DNA of 41,800 bases from Tateyamaria pelophila. GTDB lineage: Bacteria; Pseudomonadota; Alphaproteobacteria; Rhodobacterales; Rhodobacteraceae. Positions 25,209 to 34,550 of the stretch are shown piece by piece. The notes under the pieces are model-generated. The model saw only the letters and a program-made list of their open reading frames with translations. It did not search any database and was not told the DNA's origin. How positions within the stretch are numbered: the stretch's first letter is position 1; each line of letters begins with the position of its first letter. The position numbers and the translations under genes were made by a program. The stretch covers positions 1-41,800 of the forward strand of contig NZ_JAIMIA010000034.1 in NCBI RefSeq assembly GCF_019966495.1, in the 5' to 3' direction.

Positions 25209-25825
25209 CCATCAAAGCCGTCGTTTTTGATATCGGAAACGTGCTGATCGAATGGCAGCCCGAACGCTTTTATGACAGCGTGATCGGGCCAGAGCGCAGA
25301 CGCGCCATGTTCGACGCTGTCGATCTGCACGCGATGAACGATCTGGTGGACCTGGGCCATCACTTTACCGACACGATTTATGCCACGGCTGAGGAATACC
25401 CGGACTGGCGCGCCGAAATCCGCATGTGGCATGACCGCTGGATCGAAATGGCAAGCCCCGCGATCGACCATTCCGTGCGCCTCATGGCGGCGCTTCAGGC
25501 CAAGGGGGTGCCTGTATTTTCCCTCACCAACTTCGGCATCCAAAGCTATGATCACGCCGCGACGCATTATGGGTTTCTGCACCAGTTCGACCGCGACTTC
25601 ATCTCGGGCCACATGAAGACGATCAAACCGGACCCGACCATTTACCAAATGGTCGAAGACGCAACCGGTCTGGCCGGCGGTGACCTGATCTTTACCGATG
25701 ACCGCGCAGACAATATTGCTGCGGCCCGTGCGCGCGGTTGGCATGTGCATCACTTCGATGGACCGCAAGGCTGGGCAGATCGCCTTGTGTCCGAAGGGTT
25801 TCTCACACAAACCGAAGCCGCATGA
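25205..25825 (+). CDS. HAD-superfamily phosphatase, YihX-like
   Basis: A 206-residue haloacid-dehalogenase-type hydrolase. The nucleophile Asp9 lies in [17 protein letters not shown], with the DxGNV variant seen in YihX-like proteins, where the usual second Asp is replaced by Gly. Motif II is SLTN in [12 protein letters not shown], motif III the lysine in [11 protein letters not shown], and motif IV is FTDDRADNI. YihX of E. coli hydrolyses glucose-1-phosphate; whether this one does is unknown. It overlaps the genes on both sides by ATGA, so it is translated as part of a coupled series. Confidence 0.88.
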   Translation: MTIKAVVFDIGNVLIEWQPERFYDSVIGPERRRAMFDAVDLHAMNDLVDLGHHFTDTIYATAEEYPDWRAEIRMWHDRWIEMASPAIDHSVRLMAALQAKGVPVFSLTNFGIQSYDHAATHYGFLHQFDRDFISGHMKTIKPDPTIYQMVEDATGLAGGDLIFTDDRADNIAAARARGWHVHHFDGPQGWADRLVSEGFLTQTEAA

Positions 25826-25992
25826 ACGTCCCCTTGATTCCTTTTGATCAAGCCGCAGTGCTGTTCGATCGCACCAGCTTAAGCAAAACTACCCGTGCCG
25901 CGGACGACATCACCGTGTTCAAAAACGGAGCCTGCGCGCATCTGGAACTGATGCGCATCCGCTCCATCCCGGATCGCTGGCGCAGAAAATGA
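25822..25992 (+). CDS. 56-residue coupled small ORF, unknown
   Basis: A 56-residue ORF whose ATG overlaps the HAD stop (ATGA at 25822-25825) and whose TGA overlaps the hydrolase start (ATGA at 25989-25992). The protein is soluble-looking, with the mixed sequence FDQAAVLFDRTSLSKTTRA and a basic tail DRWRRK. No domain or signal is recognised. The double four-base coupling and the lack of any gap argue that it is translated. It may be a small protein of the operon or only serve to carry ribosomes to the next start. Confidence 0.5.
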   Translation: MNVPLIPFDQAAVLFDRTSLSKTTRAADDITVFKNGACAHLELMRIRSIPDRWRRK

Positions 25993-26903
25993 CGTGGGTT
26001 CTGTTCCTTCTCCTTGGGCTGTTGGCCGTGCCCTTCACCATCGAACTGACGCGCAGCAAGGTGACCGACGCGGATCGAAATACGGCACCGGGGCAATTTG
26101 CCTTGCTGTCTCAAGGCACCACTCATTACCAATGGTATGGGCCAGAAAAAGGCCCTGTGGCGATCTGCATTCACGGGCTGAGCACTCCGTCCTTTGTCTG
26201 GCGTGGGGTGGCGCAGGGCCTCGTCCTTGCAGGATTTCGGGTGCTGACCTATGACCACTACGGACGCGGGTATTCCGATCGGCCCAAGGGCAGACAGGAC
26301 GCCGCGTTTTTCCTCACGCAACTGGACGATCTGATGCGCCATGAAAAGGTTGATGGACCCGTGACCGTTTTGGGATACTCAATGGGCGGCGCGATTGCAG
26401 CGCACTTCACAGCCGCCAATCCCGGCGCCGTCAAGCAACTCATCCTGCTGGCACCCGCAGGTATGCAGCATATCGTCGGAAAGGCCGCAGCCTTCGCCCG
26501 AGACACACCCATACTCGGAGACTGGCTGTTCCTGATGACCTATCCACGTCTCTTGAGAAAAGGGATCACGGCGGAAGCAGGCCTGAAGAGCAGCGTCGAA
26601 AACATAACCGACCTGCAACTGGCAGAGACTCACAAACGCGGATTTTTTCCGGCAATCCTGTCGAGCCTGCGCGGCGTGCTGCGCGACCCGGCACAGGCCC
26701 AGCATCGCGACATTGCGGCCTCCGGCGTTCCGGTTCTTGCAATTTGGGGCCGGGAGGATGATGTCATACCGCTGGCCGCCCGCGATATTCTGGCCGAATG
26801 GAACCCAAACGCCGTCCAATCCGTCATCGACGAGGCGGGCCACGGCCTGACCTATACGCATAGCGACGACGTCCTGGAGGCGATCCGTGCAACACGCAGG
26901 TGA
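25989..26903 (+). CDS. Alpha/beta hydrolase with N-terminal membrane anchor
   Basis: A 304-residue hydrolase. Residues about 2-18 (TWVLFLLLGLLAVPFTI) form a hydrophobic segment, likely a membrane anchor or uncleaved signal. The hydrolase fold carries ICIHGLSTPSFVW, the nucleophile Ser131 in GYSMGG, Asp258 in GREDDVIP and His285 in DEAGHGLTY. The substrate is unknown; lipase, esterase and lysophospholipase-like activities all fit. It is translationally coupled to the 56-residue ORF, and its 3' end carries a well-placed ribosome binding site for a further small ORF. Confidence 0.88.
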   Translation: MTWVLFLLLGLLAVPFTIELTRSKVTDADRNTAPGQFALLSQGTTHYQWYGPEKGPVAICIHGLSTPSFVWRGVAQGLVLAGFRVLTYDHYGRGYSDRPKGRQDAAFFLTQLDDLMRHEKVDGPVTVLGYSMGGAIAAHFTAANPGAVKQLILLAPAGMQHIVGKAAAFARDTPILGDWLFLMTYPRLLRKGITAEAGLKSSVENITDLQLAETHKRGFFPAILSSLRGVLRDPAQAQHRDIAASGVPVLAIWGREDDVIPLAARDILAEWNPNAVQSVIDEAGHGLTYTHSDDVLEAIRATRR

Positions 26904-27024
26904 TGTCGCGAAAGAAGAAGTACCGGGAGTTTTAGCGTCCCCGAAGTCCATGACAACAACAATGAAACCCGATCTCATATCTCTTTTCTCCGGATCATTC
27001 CCGAGATACGACAGATCACCATGA
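26887..27024 (+). CDS. Candidate 45-residue ORF leading into zapE
   Basis: A 45-residue ORF starting at the GTG at 26887 with GGAGG at 26876-26880 six bases ahead, inside the end of the hydrolase gene. It runs through the 117-base gap and stops at TGA overlapping the zapE start (ATGA at 27021-27024). zapE itself has no convincing ribosome binding site, so coupling from this ORF would explain its translation. Internal in-frame ATGs at 26950 and 26962 give shorter alternatives. The product (for example ISLFSGSFPRYDRSP at the end) is not recognised. It may be a leader peptide or chance. Confidence 0.35.
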   Translation: MQHAGDVAKEEVPGVLASPKSMTTTMKPDLISLFSGSFPRYDRSP

Positions 27025-28076
27025 CGGACCTGATTTCAGAATATCAAGCGCTGGTGGATGCCGGAACGCTGACGGCGGATGACGCACAGCTTGCAGCGTT
27101 GCCCGAGCTTGAGCGCATTCGCGCACGCCTCGCCGAGCCGATAAAAAAGGGCCTGTTTCGCAAAGCCCCAGAGCCACCCAAAGGCCTGTATCTGTGGGGG
27201 GGTGTCGGACGCGGGAAGTCGATGTTGATGGATTTCTTTGTCAGTCACCTCTCCGTCCCTGCCCGACGCGTGCATTTCCATGCTTTCATGCAGGAAATCC
27301 ACGCCGCCATGCACGAGGCGCGCAAACGCGGCGTGGATGATGCCATCGCTCCGGTTGCCGCCGATGTCGCGGCCTCGGTCCGTTTGCTGGCCTTCGACGA
27401 GATGCAGATCAGTGACATAACCGATGCCATGATCGTGGGCCGCCTCTTCGAGGCGTTGTTCGCGGCTGGCGTGGTCGTCGTCACGACCTCGAACCGGGTG
27501 CCTGATGACCTGTATAAAGACGGACTGAACCGCCAGCTTTTTGTGCCCTTCATCGAGCTCCTCAAGGAGCGGATGGTGGTCAGGGAACTGGCCTCCCCCA
27601 CCGACTACCGCCAGGATCGATTGTCCGGCAGTCCCACCTATTTCACCCCGGTCAACGCGGAAGCGCGCGCGCAGATGGATGCCCTGTGGAACGATTTCAC
27701 CGGCGGGAGCGCCGCGCCGCTTGACCTGACGGTGAATGGCCGCGCCGTGACCCTGCCCCGTTTTCGCAGTGGCGTTGGCCGGGCAAGTTTCTACGATCTT
27801 TGCGCCAAACCCCTCGGCCCCGCCGATTTTCTGGCCATCGCGGATGCCTGCAATGTGCTGATGATCGATGAGATCCCGACGCTGTCGCGCAGCAATTTCA
27901 ACGAGGCCAAGCGTTTCGTCACCCTCATCGACGCCCTCTATGAAGCCCGGGTGCGCCTGATCTGCTCTGCTGCGGCCAAACCCGAAATGCTGTATCTTGA
28001 GGGTGAGGGTACTTTTGAGTTCGAGCGCACCGCATCGCGACTGCGCGAAATGCAAAGCGACGAGTGGGTGGCCTGA
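27021..28076 (+). CDS. zapE: ZapE (AFG1-like) ATPase
   Basis: A 351-residue AAA-like ATPase of the AFG1/ZapE family. The Walker A motif GGVGRGKS is at 60-67 and Walker B lies in LLAFDEMQISDITDAM. Family-typical stretches are VHFHAFMQEIHAAMHEARK, TTSNRVPDDLYKDGLNRQLFVPFI and CNVLMIDEIPTLSRSNFNEAKRF. In E. coli ZapE associates with the Z ring late in division. In mitochondria Afg1 acts in protein quality control. Here it is the last gene of a coupled run. An imperfect inverted repeat (26971-26983 with 27003-27017) lies just before the ATG and could mask it. It converges on dabA. Confidence 0.93.
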   Translation: MTDLISEYQALVDAGTLTADDAQLAALPELERIRARLAEPIKKGLFRKAPEPPKGLYLWGGVGRGKSMLMDFFVSHLSVPARRVHFHAFMQEIHAAMHEARKRGVDDAIAPVAADVAASVRLLAFDEMQISDITDAMIVGRLFEALFAAGVVVVTTSNRVPDDLYKDGLNRQLFVPFIELLKERMVVRELASPTDYRQDRLSGSPTYFTPVNAEARAQMDALWNDFTGGSAAPLDLTVNGRAVTLPRFRSGVGRASFYDLCAKPLGPADFLAIADACNVLMIDEIPTLSRSNFNEAKRFVTLIDALYEARVRLICSAAAKPEMLYLEGEGTFEFERTASRLREMQSDEWVA

Positions 28077-28160
28077 ATGCGATTGTATTGATTACAGCCC
28101 GGCTTTTGAACCGACGCACGATGTATCACCTAGAATTTTGAAATCGTTTCTAAAATTTTA

Positions 28161-28188
28161 ACATACGGCACCCGAAAGTGCCGTATGT
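28161..28188 (-). terminator. Strong hairpin terminator after dabA
   Basis: ACATACGGCAC (28161-28171) and GTGCCGTATGT (28178-28188) form a perfect eleven-base stem with a six-base loop. On the minus strand it is followed by TTAAAATTTTAG, so it fits an intrinsic terminator for dabBA. The plus-strand continuation is GC-rich, so it is less suited to zapE. Confidence 0.85.
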
Positions 28189-28207
28189 GACGCGTATGCG
28201 GGCCCGG

Positions 28208-30613
28208 TCAGCCAGCGGCTTTCATCTCGGGCATAGATACGACGTCCTGCGCCATTTCCGACCATTTCAGATCACCGCTGTAACGCCAGGCCATCTGGCC
28301 ATTTTCATCCAGCGCAAACAGATGCAGCCAGCGATTGTCGAACAGCGCGCGCACGCCGTCATGCCGCCGCAGGATATCTGTCATCGCTTCGCGCGGCGCT
28401 TCGATGCAAACGGACAACCTCAGCGGGTCGTGCGCGTAGCTTTCGCCTTCGTGCACGGACTGCCAGGGCAATCCCGCGCGCAGCATGCCGCCATTGCCTT
28501 CCACCACGCCAATCCCGCCGGTGACGTTGTGCAAGAGCTTGTTGCCCGACCCAAACGTGTCCGGTGCCACGGTCGAGCCGTAATATTGCAAGCTGATCCA
28601 ACTGGCGACGACGACAGGCGCGGTCATGATCAGTTCCAACACGCCAAAGTCCTTGTCATTCTTCCAGTCGTAATCGTGCAGGAACGCCCGCCCTGCCAGA
28701 GACTTGCCCGCCGTCCGATGGCGTGGGGCGGCGATGAAGGCCTTGCAACCGGCCAATGCCCATTCTGGCCGGGTTTCGGCCCAGTCATGGCTGCGCAGGT
28801 TGATGTCGGTTTCACTCTGTGCACGCGGCAGGCGCAAGGCACGCTCGGACCGTGTCACCATACCCGCCGCCGCGAACCACTCCTTGGCCTGCTTAATGTC
28901 AGCCTGATGCGCGTCAGATGGATGATCGGCAGCAAACAGCGTGATCGCATCGGTTGTCGTGTCGTGAAGTGCCGCCAGAAACAGTGTATCGGCGGGGATA
29001 TCGATGCCACGTTCGGCCAGCCCGGTCCGCACCTCGGCAGCACTCAGCAACCCGGCGAGGAGCCGGGCGTTCACGTCGCCCGCGTACCCACCACAGGCCC
29101 CGCAGTGCAGACCACTGGCAAAGGGATTGTTCACCACATTGGCCCCGTGCCCGGCCAGCACCACCAGACGCGCAAAGTTCGTGGTCAGCGACATGGCGCG
29201 CAGGATCGTCTCTGCCGCGTCAATCTGTGCCGCAAGCGGCAAAGGCGGATCAAGGCGCGGTACAGGCCCGTCGCCTGCCGCGTCCGGCGCGATGTGCAAC
29301 GCGTCCTTGACCAGTTTGCCTGCATAGACCGGGCCCATCGCCTCGACGAAGGCAAAAGAAGAGACAGCAGCCAGTTTGAACCGGCCCCAGGCACGGCCCG
29401 CGCGCGCTTTGAAACGCGCGGTCTGCTCTGCATTCACATTCTCCCCTTCCGAGGTCGATGTGACACCGGGGTTCAAAAGCACCGGCAAGCGTAATTCATC
29501 CACATCCGAAGCAAAACTCTTGTGGGACGCTGTCAAACCGAAGAACCCCGCAAAACCCAGGGTCTGAATATCCGGGTCCACGGCTTCAAGCGCACGGCGG
29601 AACACTTCTGACCGCACATCGATGCAAAACGCTGCCTGAAGGGCGGGTCTGTCCAGTACCCGCTGTGATGCAGGGGCAGCGAAGGTCGCCGCAAGATCGC
29701 GCTGCACTGCGCGTTCCCAAGCCTCTTGCAGAACCGCGTTTATCGTCATGTTCTGATCCGGCGACACGGGACGCGCGTGGGCCGCTTTGACCTTATGCCA
29801 TTTGTCGCCGATCCGGTCCTTATAGTGGGTGAAGAGCGCTTCTTCCCACAAAAGCCGGATCGTCAGGACGTCAATAATTGTCTGATCCGTGCCCTTTGCC
29901 AGTTCTGCCTGCCACAGATGATAGCGCGCGACCTGCGCCCACCCGCCATGCGAGAAAAGCAGCTGGTGCAGATAAGTTTCCAGCATATCGCCTGTCAGCC
30001 CCAGCCGTTTGGCGGCGCGCACCCGTGCGTCCTCGGCCGTATCGGGTGTTTCACTGACAAATTGCGCAAACCCTGTTAGTCCGGCAATCTCGGGCGTCAA
30101 ATCATGAGTCGCGTTTTGCCGCCACGCGTCATACGCACCCCGCCTGCGCGGTGCCGCCCAAAGTGCCTGACCCTGATCAAAGTATCCTGCCGCCCAATGA
30201 CCGAACCGATCCGCAAGAATTCCCGGCCAGTCGACACCGGATACCTTTTCCGCAAGATCGGCGATTGTTGGGAGCGGGACGGGCGTCGTCATCGCGGTCG
30301 CCGCGCCGCGTTTGATCTCGTCCAGATCGAGCGCATCCGCCGCATCCACCGTTTCCAGCGCGGCCAGGATATCTGCGTCCGTGATCGTGCCATCAGCGAT
30401 CAACGCTTGGTAATGCGGGCGCGGCATAGTCACCGGCACACCGCCAACCCGGCCCAACCGCGCGCCGACCTGGGCCAATGTCTCTGCGCTCTGTCCCAGA
30501 TACGGGTTCACCGCAACGGATGAGGCCAGTGGCCAGACCGGTGGTATCGCGCGCGCAGCGGTATCGCTGGCTTGGTTGATAAGATCGTTTGAAAGCTCAA
30601 ATGTCATGGTCAT
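28208..30613 (-). CDS. dabA: Inorganic carbon transporter subunit DabA
   Basis: An 801-residue DUF2309 protein, the cytoplasmic carbonic-anhydrase-like half of the DAB pump. Zinc ligands expected from Halothiobacillus DabA are present: Cys330 and Asp332 in FCIDVRSE, His489 in [15 protein letters not shown] and Cys504 in [10 protein letters not shown], with the same 15-residue spacing between the last two. The pump converts CO2 to bicarbonate in one direction, driven by the ion gradient through DabB. The ATG at 30613 has AAGGA eight bases ahead. It starts 21 bases after the dabB stop, so the two form an operon. A strong hairpin terminator follows. Confidence 0.94.
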   Translation of the reverse strand: MTMTFELSNDLINQASDTAARAIPPVWPLASSVAVNPYLGQSAETLAQVGARLGRVGGVPVTMPRPHYQALIADGTITDADILAALETVDAADALDLDEIKRGAATAMTTPVPLPTIADLAEKVSGVDWPGILADRFGHWAAGYFDQGQALWAAPRRRGAYDAWRQNATHDLTPEIAGLTGFAQFVSETPDTAEDARVRAAKRLGLTGDMLETYLHQLLFSHGGWAQVARYHLWQAELAKGTDQTIIDVLTIRLLWEEALFTHYKDRIGDKWHKVKAAHARPVSPDQNMTINAVLQEAWERAVQRDLAATFAAPASQRVLDRPALQAAFCIDVRSEVFRRALEAVDPDIQTLGFAGFFGLTASHKSFASDVDELRLPVLLNPGVTSTSEGENVNAEQTARFKARAGRAWGRFKLAAVSSFAFVEAMGPVYAGKLVKDALHIAPDAAGDGPVPRLDPPLPLAAQIDAAETILRAMSLTTNFARLVVLAGHGANVVNNPFASGLHCGACGGYAGDVNARLLAGLLSAAEVRTGLAERGIDIPADTLFLAALHDTTTDAITLFAADHPSDAHQADIKQAKEWFAAAGMVTRSERALRLPRAQSETDINLRSHDWAETRPEWALAGCKAFIAAPRHRTAGKSLAGRAFLHDYDWKNDKDFGVLELIMTAPVVVASWISLQYYGSTVAPDTFGSGNKLLHNVTGGIGVVEGNGGMLRAGLPWQSVHEGESYAHDPLRLSVCIEAPREAMTDILRRHDGVRALFDNRWLHLFALDENGQMAWRYSGDLKWSEMAQDVVSMPEMKAAG

Positions 30614-30634
30614 CGGTCAAATCCTTTCCCGGGA

Positions 30635-32194
30635 TCAGGAGGTGTGCTTGGTCGACCAGCCGCCAAGCAGCTTGTCAAAAACGGCGTTGGCATAAAGCCC
30701 GTTGGACAGATGCACGCGCATTCCGGCCGCCGCAGGGTGATAGGCCCAGAGCGGGAACATCGCCTGCGCGACGGCCACCAGGCCGAAGCTGAACAGCGCC
30801 AGAATGATCAGCGCCCATTCCAGTGGGCCAGGCGCCGGAGTTGCAGGCAAGGTGCCCGCCATAAGCCACTCGATCCCGGTCTGCAGGGCGAAATATCCCA
30901 CCGCTGCCGCGACCGAATAGGCAGCGGTGCGCTGCGTCAGGACACGCGGTGCGGCGTCGGCCAGTCCTTGCGCCAGCAGGTAGGCCACGCCAAAGATCAG
31001 GATCGCGCCCAGTGCGATCGCTTGCGGCGACTTGCCGGTGAGGCCAAAGACAAAGCCGACAACCCCGTAGATCACCAGCGCAATCAGAAACGCACGGCCC
31101 ACGGCAATCCCGTTTGGGATCGCGACCGGACCGGGCCGCCGGATCGACGCCACCCCTTCGACCGCGCCTCCTGAGGCGAGGAACGCATGCGCCTTGTAAA
31201 GCGAATGGGCCACGATATGCAGCAGTGCCAGCGGAAAGAGCGCCAGACCACATTGCAGGATCATGAATCCCATCTGTGCCACTGTTGACCACGCCAGCGA
31301 TGTCTTGACCGCCGATTGCGTCAACATCACCAGACCGCCGAACAGCGCTGTAAACCCGCCGATCATCACCAGCACCGCCAGCACCGCAGGCGACAGCAGC
31401 ATCACGTCGGCAAAGCGGATCAACAGGAATCCACCTGCATTTATGACGCCCGCATGCAACAAAGCGGAAACCGGCGTTGGCGTCTCCATCACTTCGGTCA
31501 GCCAACCATGCATCGGAAATTGTGCGGATTTCAGGATGGCCGCGACGGCGAAGGTGGCCGCAATCCACGTCGCGTATTCGCGGCCCAGCCCCGTCCGTGC
31601 AGCGTCAAGGATCGTAATCAGATCGCCCGTTCCATAACTCTGGAAAATCAGGACCATCGCAGCCAGCATTGCGACATCACCCAACCGAGCGGTCACCCAC
31701 TTCTTGCGCGCCGCACGTTGCGCGGCAACACGTTCGGGGTAGAACAGGAGCAATTTTTGCAACGAAAGGCTTGTCGCGATCCAGGCCATGGCCAGTTGAA
31801 AGATATTGCCCGCGACGACCACCAGCATCACGGCCGCCAACGTGAGGCACAGCCAGCCCGTGAACGCCCCCTGCCGCGCTTCGCCGTCCATGTAAGTCGC
31901 CGCAAAGCGCACCACGACCCACCCCACGAAAGAGACCACCAGCAGCATCACCGCACTGACCGCATCCAACCTGACCGCGAGGCCGAGACCATTCGCACCG
32001 ATCAGCGGACTGGAAGCCGGGCCTGTCAGGATCAGCATGACGGCGGACACCAGTGCGATGCCTAACGCAAGGAGCGCGCCGACCTCTGCGCGCCGCAACG
32101 TGGCGGCCGGGCGCATCTGAGGTCCGCGGAAGGCAATGAACGCCAGTGCAATAAAGGCAATCGGGGCAAGCAGGGGCAAGTATGCAACGAACAA
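30635..32194 (-). CDS. dabB: Inorganic carbon transporter membrane subunit DabB
   Basis: A 519-residue membrane protein of the NuoL/MrpA-like proton-conducting family with about 14 membrane segments. The conserved core contains KSAQFPMHGWLTEVMETPTP and SALLHAGVINAGGFLLIRFA, including the lysine and histidine positions used for proton transfer in complex I. Beside dabA it is DabB rather than a respiratory subunit. The proposed start is TTG at 32194 with AAGGA nine bases before it. The frame opens further upstream (32257) without a better start. It is divergent from a LysR gene about 100 bases away. Confidence 0.92.
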   Translation of the reverse strand: MFVAYLPLLAPIAFIALAFIAFRGPQMRPAATLRRAEVGALLALGIALVSAVMLILTGPASSPLIGANGLGLAVRLDAVSAVMLLVVSFVGWVVVRFAATYMDGEARQGAFTGWLCLTLAAVMLVVVAGNIFQLAMAWIATSLSLQKLLLFYPERVAAQRAARKKWVTARLGDVAMLAAMVLIFQSYGTGDLITILDAARTGLGREYATWIAATFAVAAILKSAQFPMHGWLTEVMETPTPVSALLHAGVINAGGFLLIRFADVMLLSPAVLAVLVMIGGFTALFGGLVMLTQSAVKTSLAWSTVAQMGFMILQCGLALFPLALLHIVAHSLYKAHAFLASGGAVEGVASIRRPGPVAIPNGIAVGRAFLIALVIYGVVGFVFGLTGKSPQAIALGAILIFGVAYLLAQGLADAAPRVLTQRTAAYSVAAAVGYFALQTGIEWLMAGTLPATPAPGPLEWALIILALFSFGLVAVAQAMFPLWAYHPAAAGMRVHLSNGLYANAVFDKLLGGWSTKHTS

Positions 32195-32253
32195 GGCGAG
32201 GTTTCCTTCTGACAAGACTACGGCGTCCGTGCCAGATAACAGTCCCGGATCAG

Positions 32254-32270
32254 ACAATAAAATTCATTGT
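32254..32270. promoter_or_regulatory. Possible LysR operator between dabB and lysR
   Basis: ACAAT (32254-32258) and ATTGT (32266-32270) form a perfect inverted repeat with a seven-base AT-rich spacer, in the gap between two divergent genes and 26 bases before the LysR ATG. Size and position fit a LysR-type site. The assignment is tentative. Confidence 0.35.
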
Positions 32271-32296
32271 TTGCGAGATTTCGTTCTGTTAAATAT

Positions 32297-33181
32297 ATGG
32301 ATATGGTCGAGTTCAATTATCACCACCTGCGATATTTCTGGGCTGTGGCCCATGACGGCAACCTCACCCGGACCGCAGAGCGCCTCAATCTATCGCAGTC
32401 TGCCGTCTCGGTTCAGATCAAACAGCTTGAGGCCCATCTGGGCCACGCTCTGTTCGAACGGCGCGGGCGGCAATTGATCCTGACGGAGGCCGGGCGCATT
32501 GCGCTGGATCATGCTGATGCGATTTTTTCTGCCGGCAGGGAATTGATCAGCACGTTGCAGGAAAAAGGCCGGAGCCGCGAAGCCATCCGCATCGGCGCAT
32601 TGGCAACCCTTTCGCGCAACTTTCATATGGAATTTCTGCGCCCCATCCTCGGGCGGCAAGATGTGGAGATCATTCTGCGCTCAGGCACCAGCGCTGATTT
32701 GCTGACCGCGCTTGAAGCGCTGAACCTCGATGTCGTTTTGATCAACCGCCCACCATTGCGGGACGCTGTGACGCCTTTTGTTTCACATCGCTTGTCGGAA
32801 CAGCCGGTCAGCCTCGTAGGCACTCCGGATCTGCTGCGTGACACGTCGGATTTGAACGCACTGCTGGCGACCCAACCCATCATCCTGCCCACTGCCGACA
32901 CAGGTGTGCGCATCGGCTTCGACGCCCTGACCGAGCGGCTTGGCATCCGCCCGCAGATCGCCGCAGAGGTCGAAGACATGGCCATGATGCGCCTTCTGGC
33001 GCGCGAAGGCATAGGGCTCGCGGTGTTACCGCCCATCGTCGTTCAGGACGAGCTCAGCACCGGCAAGTTGATCGAAGCAGACCGTTTGCCCGGAATCGGA
33101 GAGACGTTCTTTGCCGTCACACTGACGCGCCGCTTTCCCAATCCGATCCTGTCGCAATTGCTCGAAGACCGGGTGCTCTAG
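32297..33181 (+). CDS. LysR-family regulator divergent from dabBA, NhaR-like
   Basis: A 294-residue LysR-type regulator. The N-terminal HTH is in YHHLRYFWAVAHDGNLTRTA and LNLSQSAVSVQIKQLEAHLG. The C-terminal effector domain spans about 95-290. The opening resembles NhaR, an ion-sensing LysR regulator. Its position opposite dabBA, sharing the 102-base gap, suggests that it activates the carbon pump genes in response to CO2, bicarbonate, pH or ions. Two close ATGs (32297 and 32303) are possible starts, and neither has a strong ribosome binding site. Confidence 0.88.
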   Translation: MDMVEFNYHHLRYFWAVAHDGNLTRTAERLNLSQSAVSVQIKQLEAHLGHALFERRGRQLILTEAGRIALDHADAIFSAGRELISTLQEKGRSREAIRIGALATLSRNFHMEFLRPILGRQDVEIILRSGTSADLLTALEALNLDVVLINRPPLRDAVTPFVSHRLSEQPVSLVGTPDLLRDTSDLNALLATQPIILPTADTGVRIGFDALTERLGIRPQIAAEVEDMAMMRLLAREGIGLAVLPPIVVQDELSTGKLIEADRLPGIGETFFAVTLTRRFPNPILSQLLEDRVL

Positions 33182-33269
33182 CGATCCTCAGGGCAGACAT
33201 CATAGGTGCGCGTCGGCAATGCATGCGGCGCAGATGCGGTGCGATGCAGGCCGGTCAAAAGACCGTCCT

Positions 33270-34550
33270 CTAGCCGTTTTCCCTCAGAATCGCGCCTGCC
33301 AGATAGAGTGAGCCGCAGATCAGGACCCGCGCGTGCGGATCCCGTGTCAGGATCGCGTCAAGGGCTTCGGCCACTGTCGCCGCTTCGCTTGCGTCCAGTC
33401 CGACATCATGGGCGGCTTTGGCGGTGTCGGCCCCGCTGAGCGTATTGGCCTCACCGGGAATGGAAACGCCTGACAGGCTGGTCACTTCCGTCGCCAAAGG
33501 CGCGAGGTAGCCCCTGACATCCTTTGTGTTCAGCATGCCGCAAATCATATGTGTCGGGCGGGTCGGCATGCTGCGCAAAACCGATGCGAGGGCTGCACCC
33601 GCTGCGGGATTATGCCCCCCGTCCAGCCACAACTCCGCCCCCGACCGGGCCGCGCGCTCTGGCAACGGGCCGCTGCGCAACCGCTGCATCCGCGCAGGCC
33701 AGACCGCATCGGTGACCGCAGCACTGCATGCGTCCTCGTCACAGACGAGATAGCGCAACGCCGCAAGTGCCATGCCCGCATTCTGGATCTGATGATCACC
33801 GGACAGCACCGGGCGCGGCAAATCCAGCAGGCCGACCTCGTCCTGATAAACCATACCGTCACGTTCCGGGCTTGCGTGCCACTGTTGGCCATAAGCCAGC
33901 AACGGCGCACCCAATCTCGCGGCGCGCGCTTCGATGACGTCCAGTCCGGCATCCTCCTGCGGACCAACGATACAGGTCACGCCACGTTTGATGATGCCCG
34001 CCTTTTCGCCGGCGATGGCCGCGATGCTGTTGCCCAGAAAGGCTTCGTGATCCATCGAGACCGGTGTGATGATGGTGAGCGCAGGTGTATCGATCACGTT
34101 GGTCGCATCCAGCCGACCGCCCAGGCCGACCTCCAGCAAGGTGTAATCGGCGGGAGTCCGGGCAAAGGCCAGCAAAGCGGCGCAAGTCGTGATCTCGAAA
34201 TAGGTGATGTCGCCGCCGCCATTTGCGGCATAGCATTCGTCCAGATAGGCCGTCAGATCCGGCTCCGAAATCAACGCGCCGGCCAGTCGGATACGCTCAT
34301 GAAACCGCGCCAGATGTGGCGATGTATAAGCGTGCACCTTATGACCCGCCGCCTCGAGCCCGGCGCGGATCATGGCCTGGGTCGAGCCTTTGCCATTGGT
34401 GCCGGCAATATGGATGACCGGCGGAAGTTCGTTTTGCGGATTACCCAGCGCGTCCAGCAAACGCCACACCCGATCCAGAGTAAGATCGATCACCTTTGGA
34501 TGCAGCGCCATCATGCGTGCAAGGATGGCGTCGGAAGGGACTGCCGTCAT
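33270..34550 (-). CDS. folC: Bifunctional folylpolyglutamate/dihydrofolate synthase
   Basis: A 426-residue Mur-ligase-like enzyme that adds glutamate to dihydropteroate and to folates. The P-loop GTNGKGST is at 50-56. Other marks are AYTSPHLARFHERIRLAG, LEVGLGGRLDATNVI and LDGGHNPAAGAALA. The C-terminus ends RVLICGSLYLAGAILRENG. The start overlaps the accD stop (ATGA at 34547-34550), and accD-folC is a common proteobacterial pair. A short hairpin (33252-33265, CGGTC/GACCG) follows its stop, without a T-run. Confidence 0.95.
   Translation of the reverse strand: MTAVPSDAILARMMALHPKVIDLTLDRVWRLLDALGNPQNELPPVIHIAGTNGKGSTQAMIRAGLEAAGHKVHAYTSPHLARFHERIRLAGALISEPDLTAYLDECYAANGGGDITYFEITTCAALLAFARTPADYTLLEVGLGGRLDATNVIDTPALTIITPVSMDHEAFLGNSIAAIAGEKAGIIKRGVTCIVGPQEDAGLDVIEARAARLGAPLLAYGQQWHASPERDGMVYQDEVGLLDLPRPVLSGDHQIQNAGMALAALRYLVCDEDACSAAVTDAVWPARMQRLRSGPLPERAARSGAELWLDGGHNPAAGAALASVLRSMPTRPTHMICGMLNTKDVRGYLAPLATEVTSLSGVSIPGEANTLSGADTAKAAHDVGLDASEAATVAEALDAILTRDPHARVLICGSLYLAGAILRENG

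Noticed and set aside
28134-28155. An ICE-like sequence (GAAATCG followed by TTTCTAAA) between zapE and dabA
   Set aside because: The two genes converge here, so no promoter is expected, and the left half is out of register with the ICE consensus. It is more likely the T-rich tail of the dabA terminator.
33252-33265. Hairpin CGGTC/GACCG after folC as a terminator
   Set aside because: The stem is only five base pairs and lacks a T-run on either strand, so it is not listed as a terminator.
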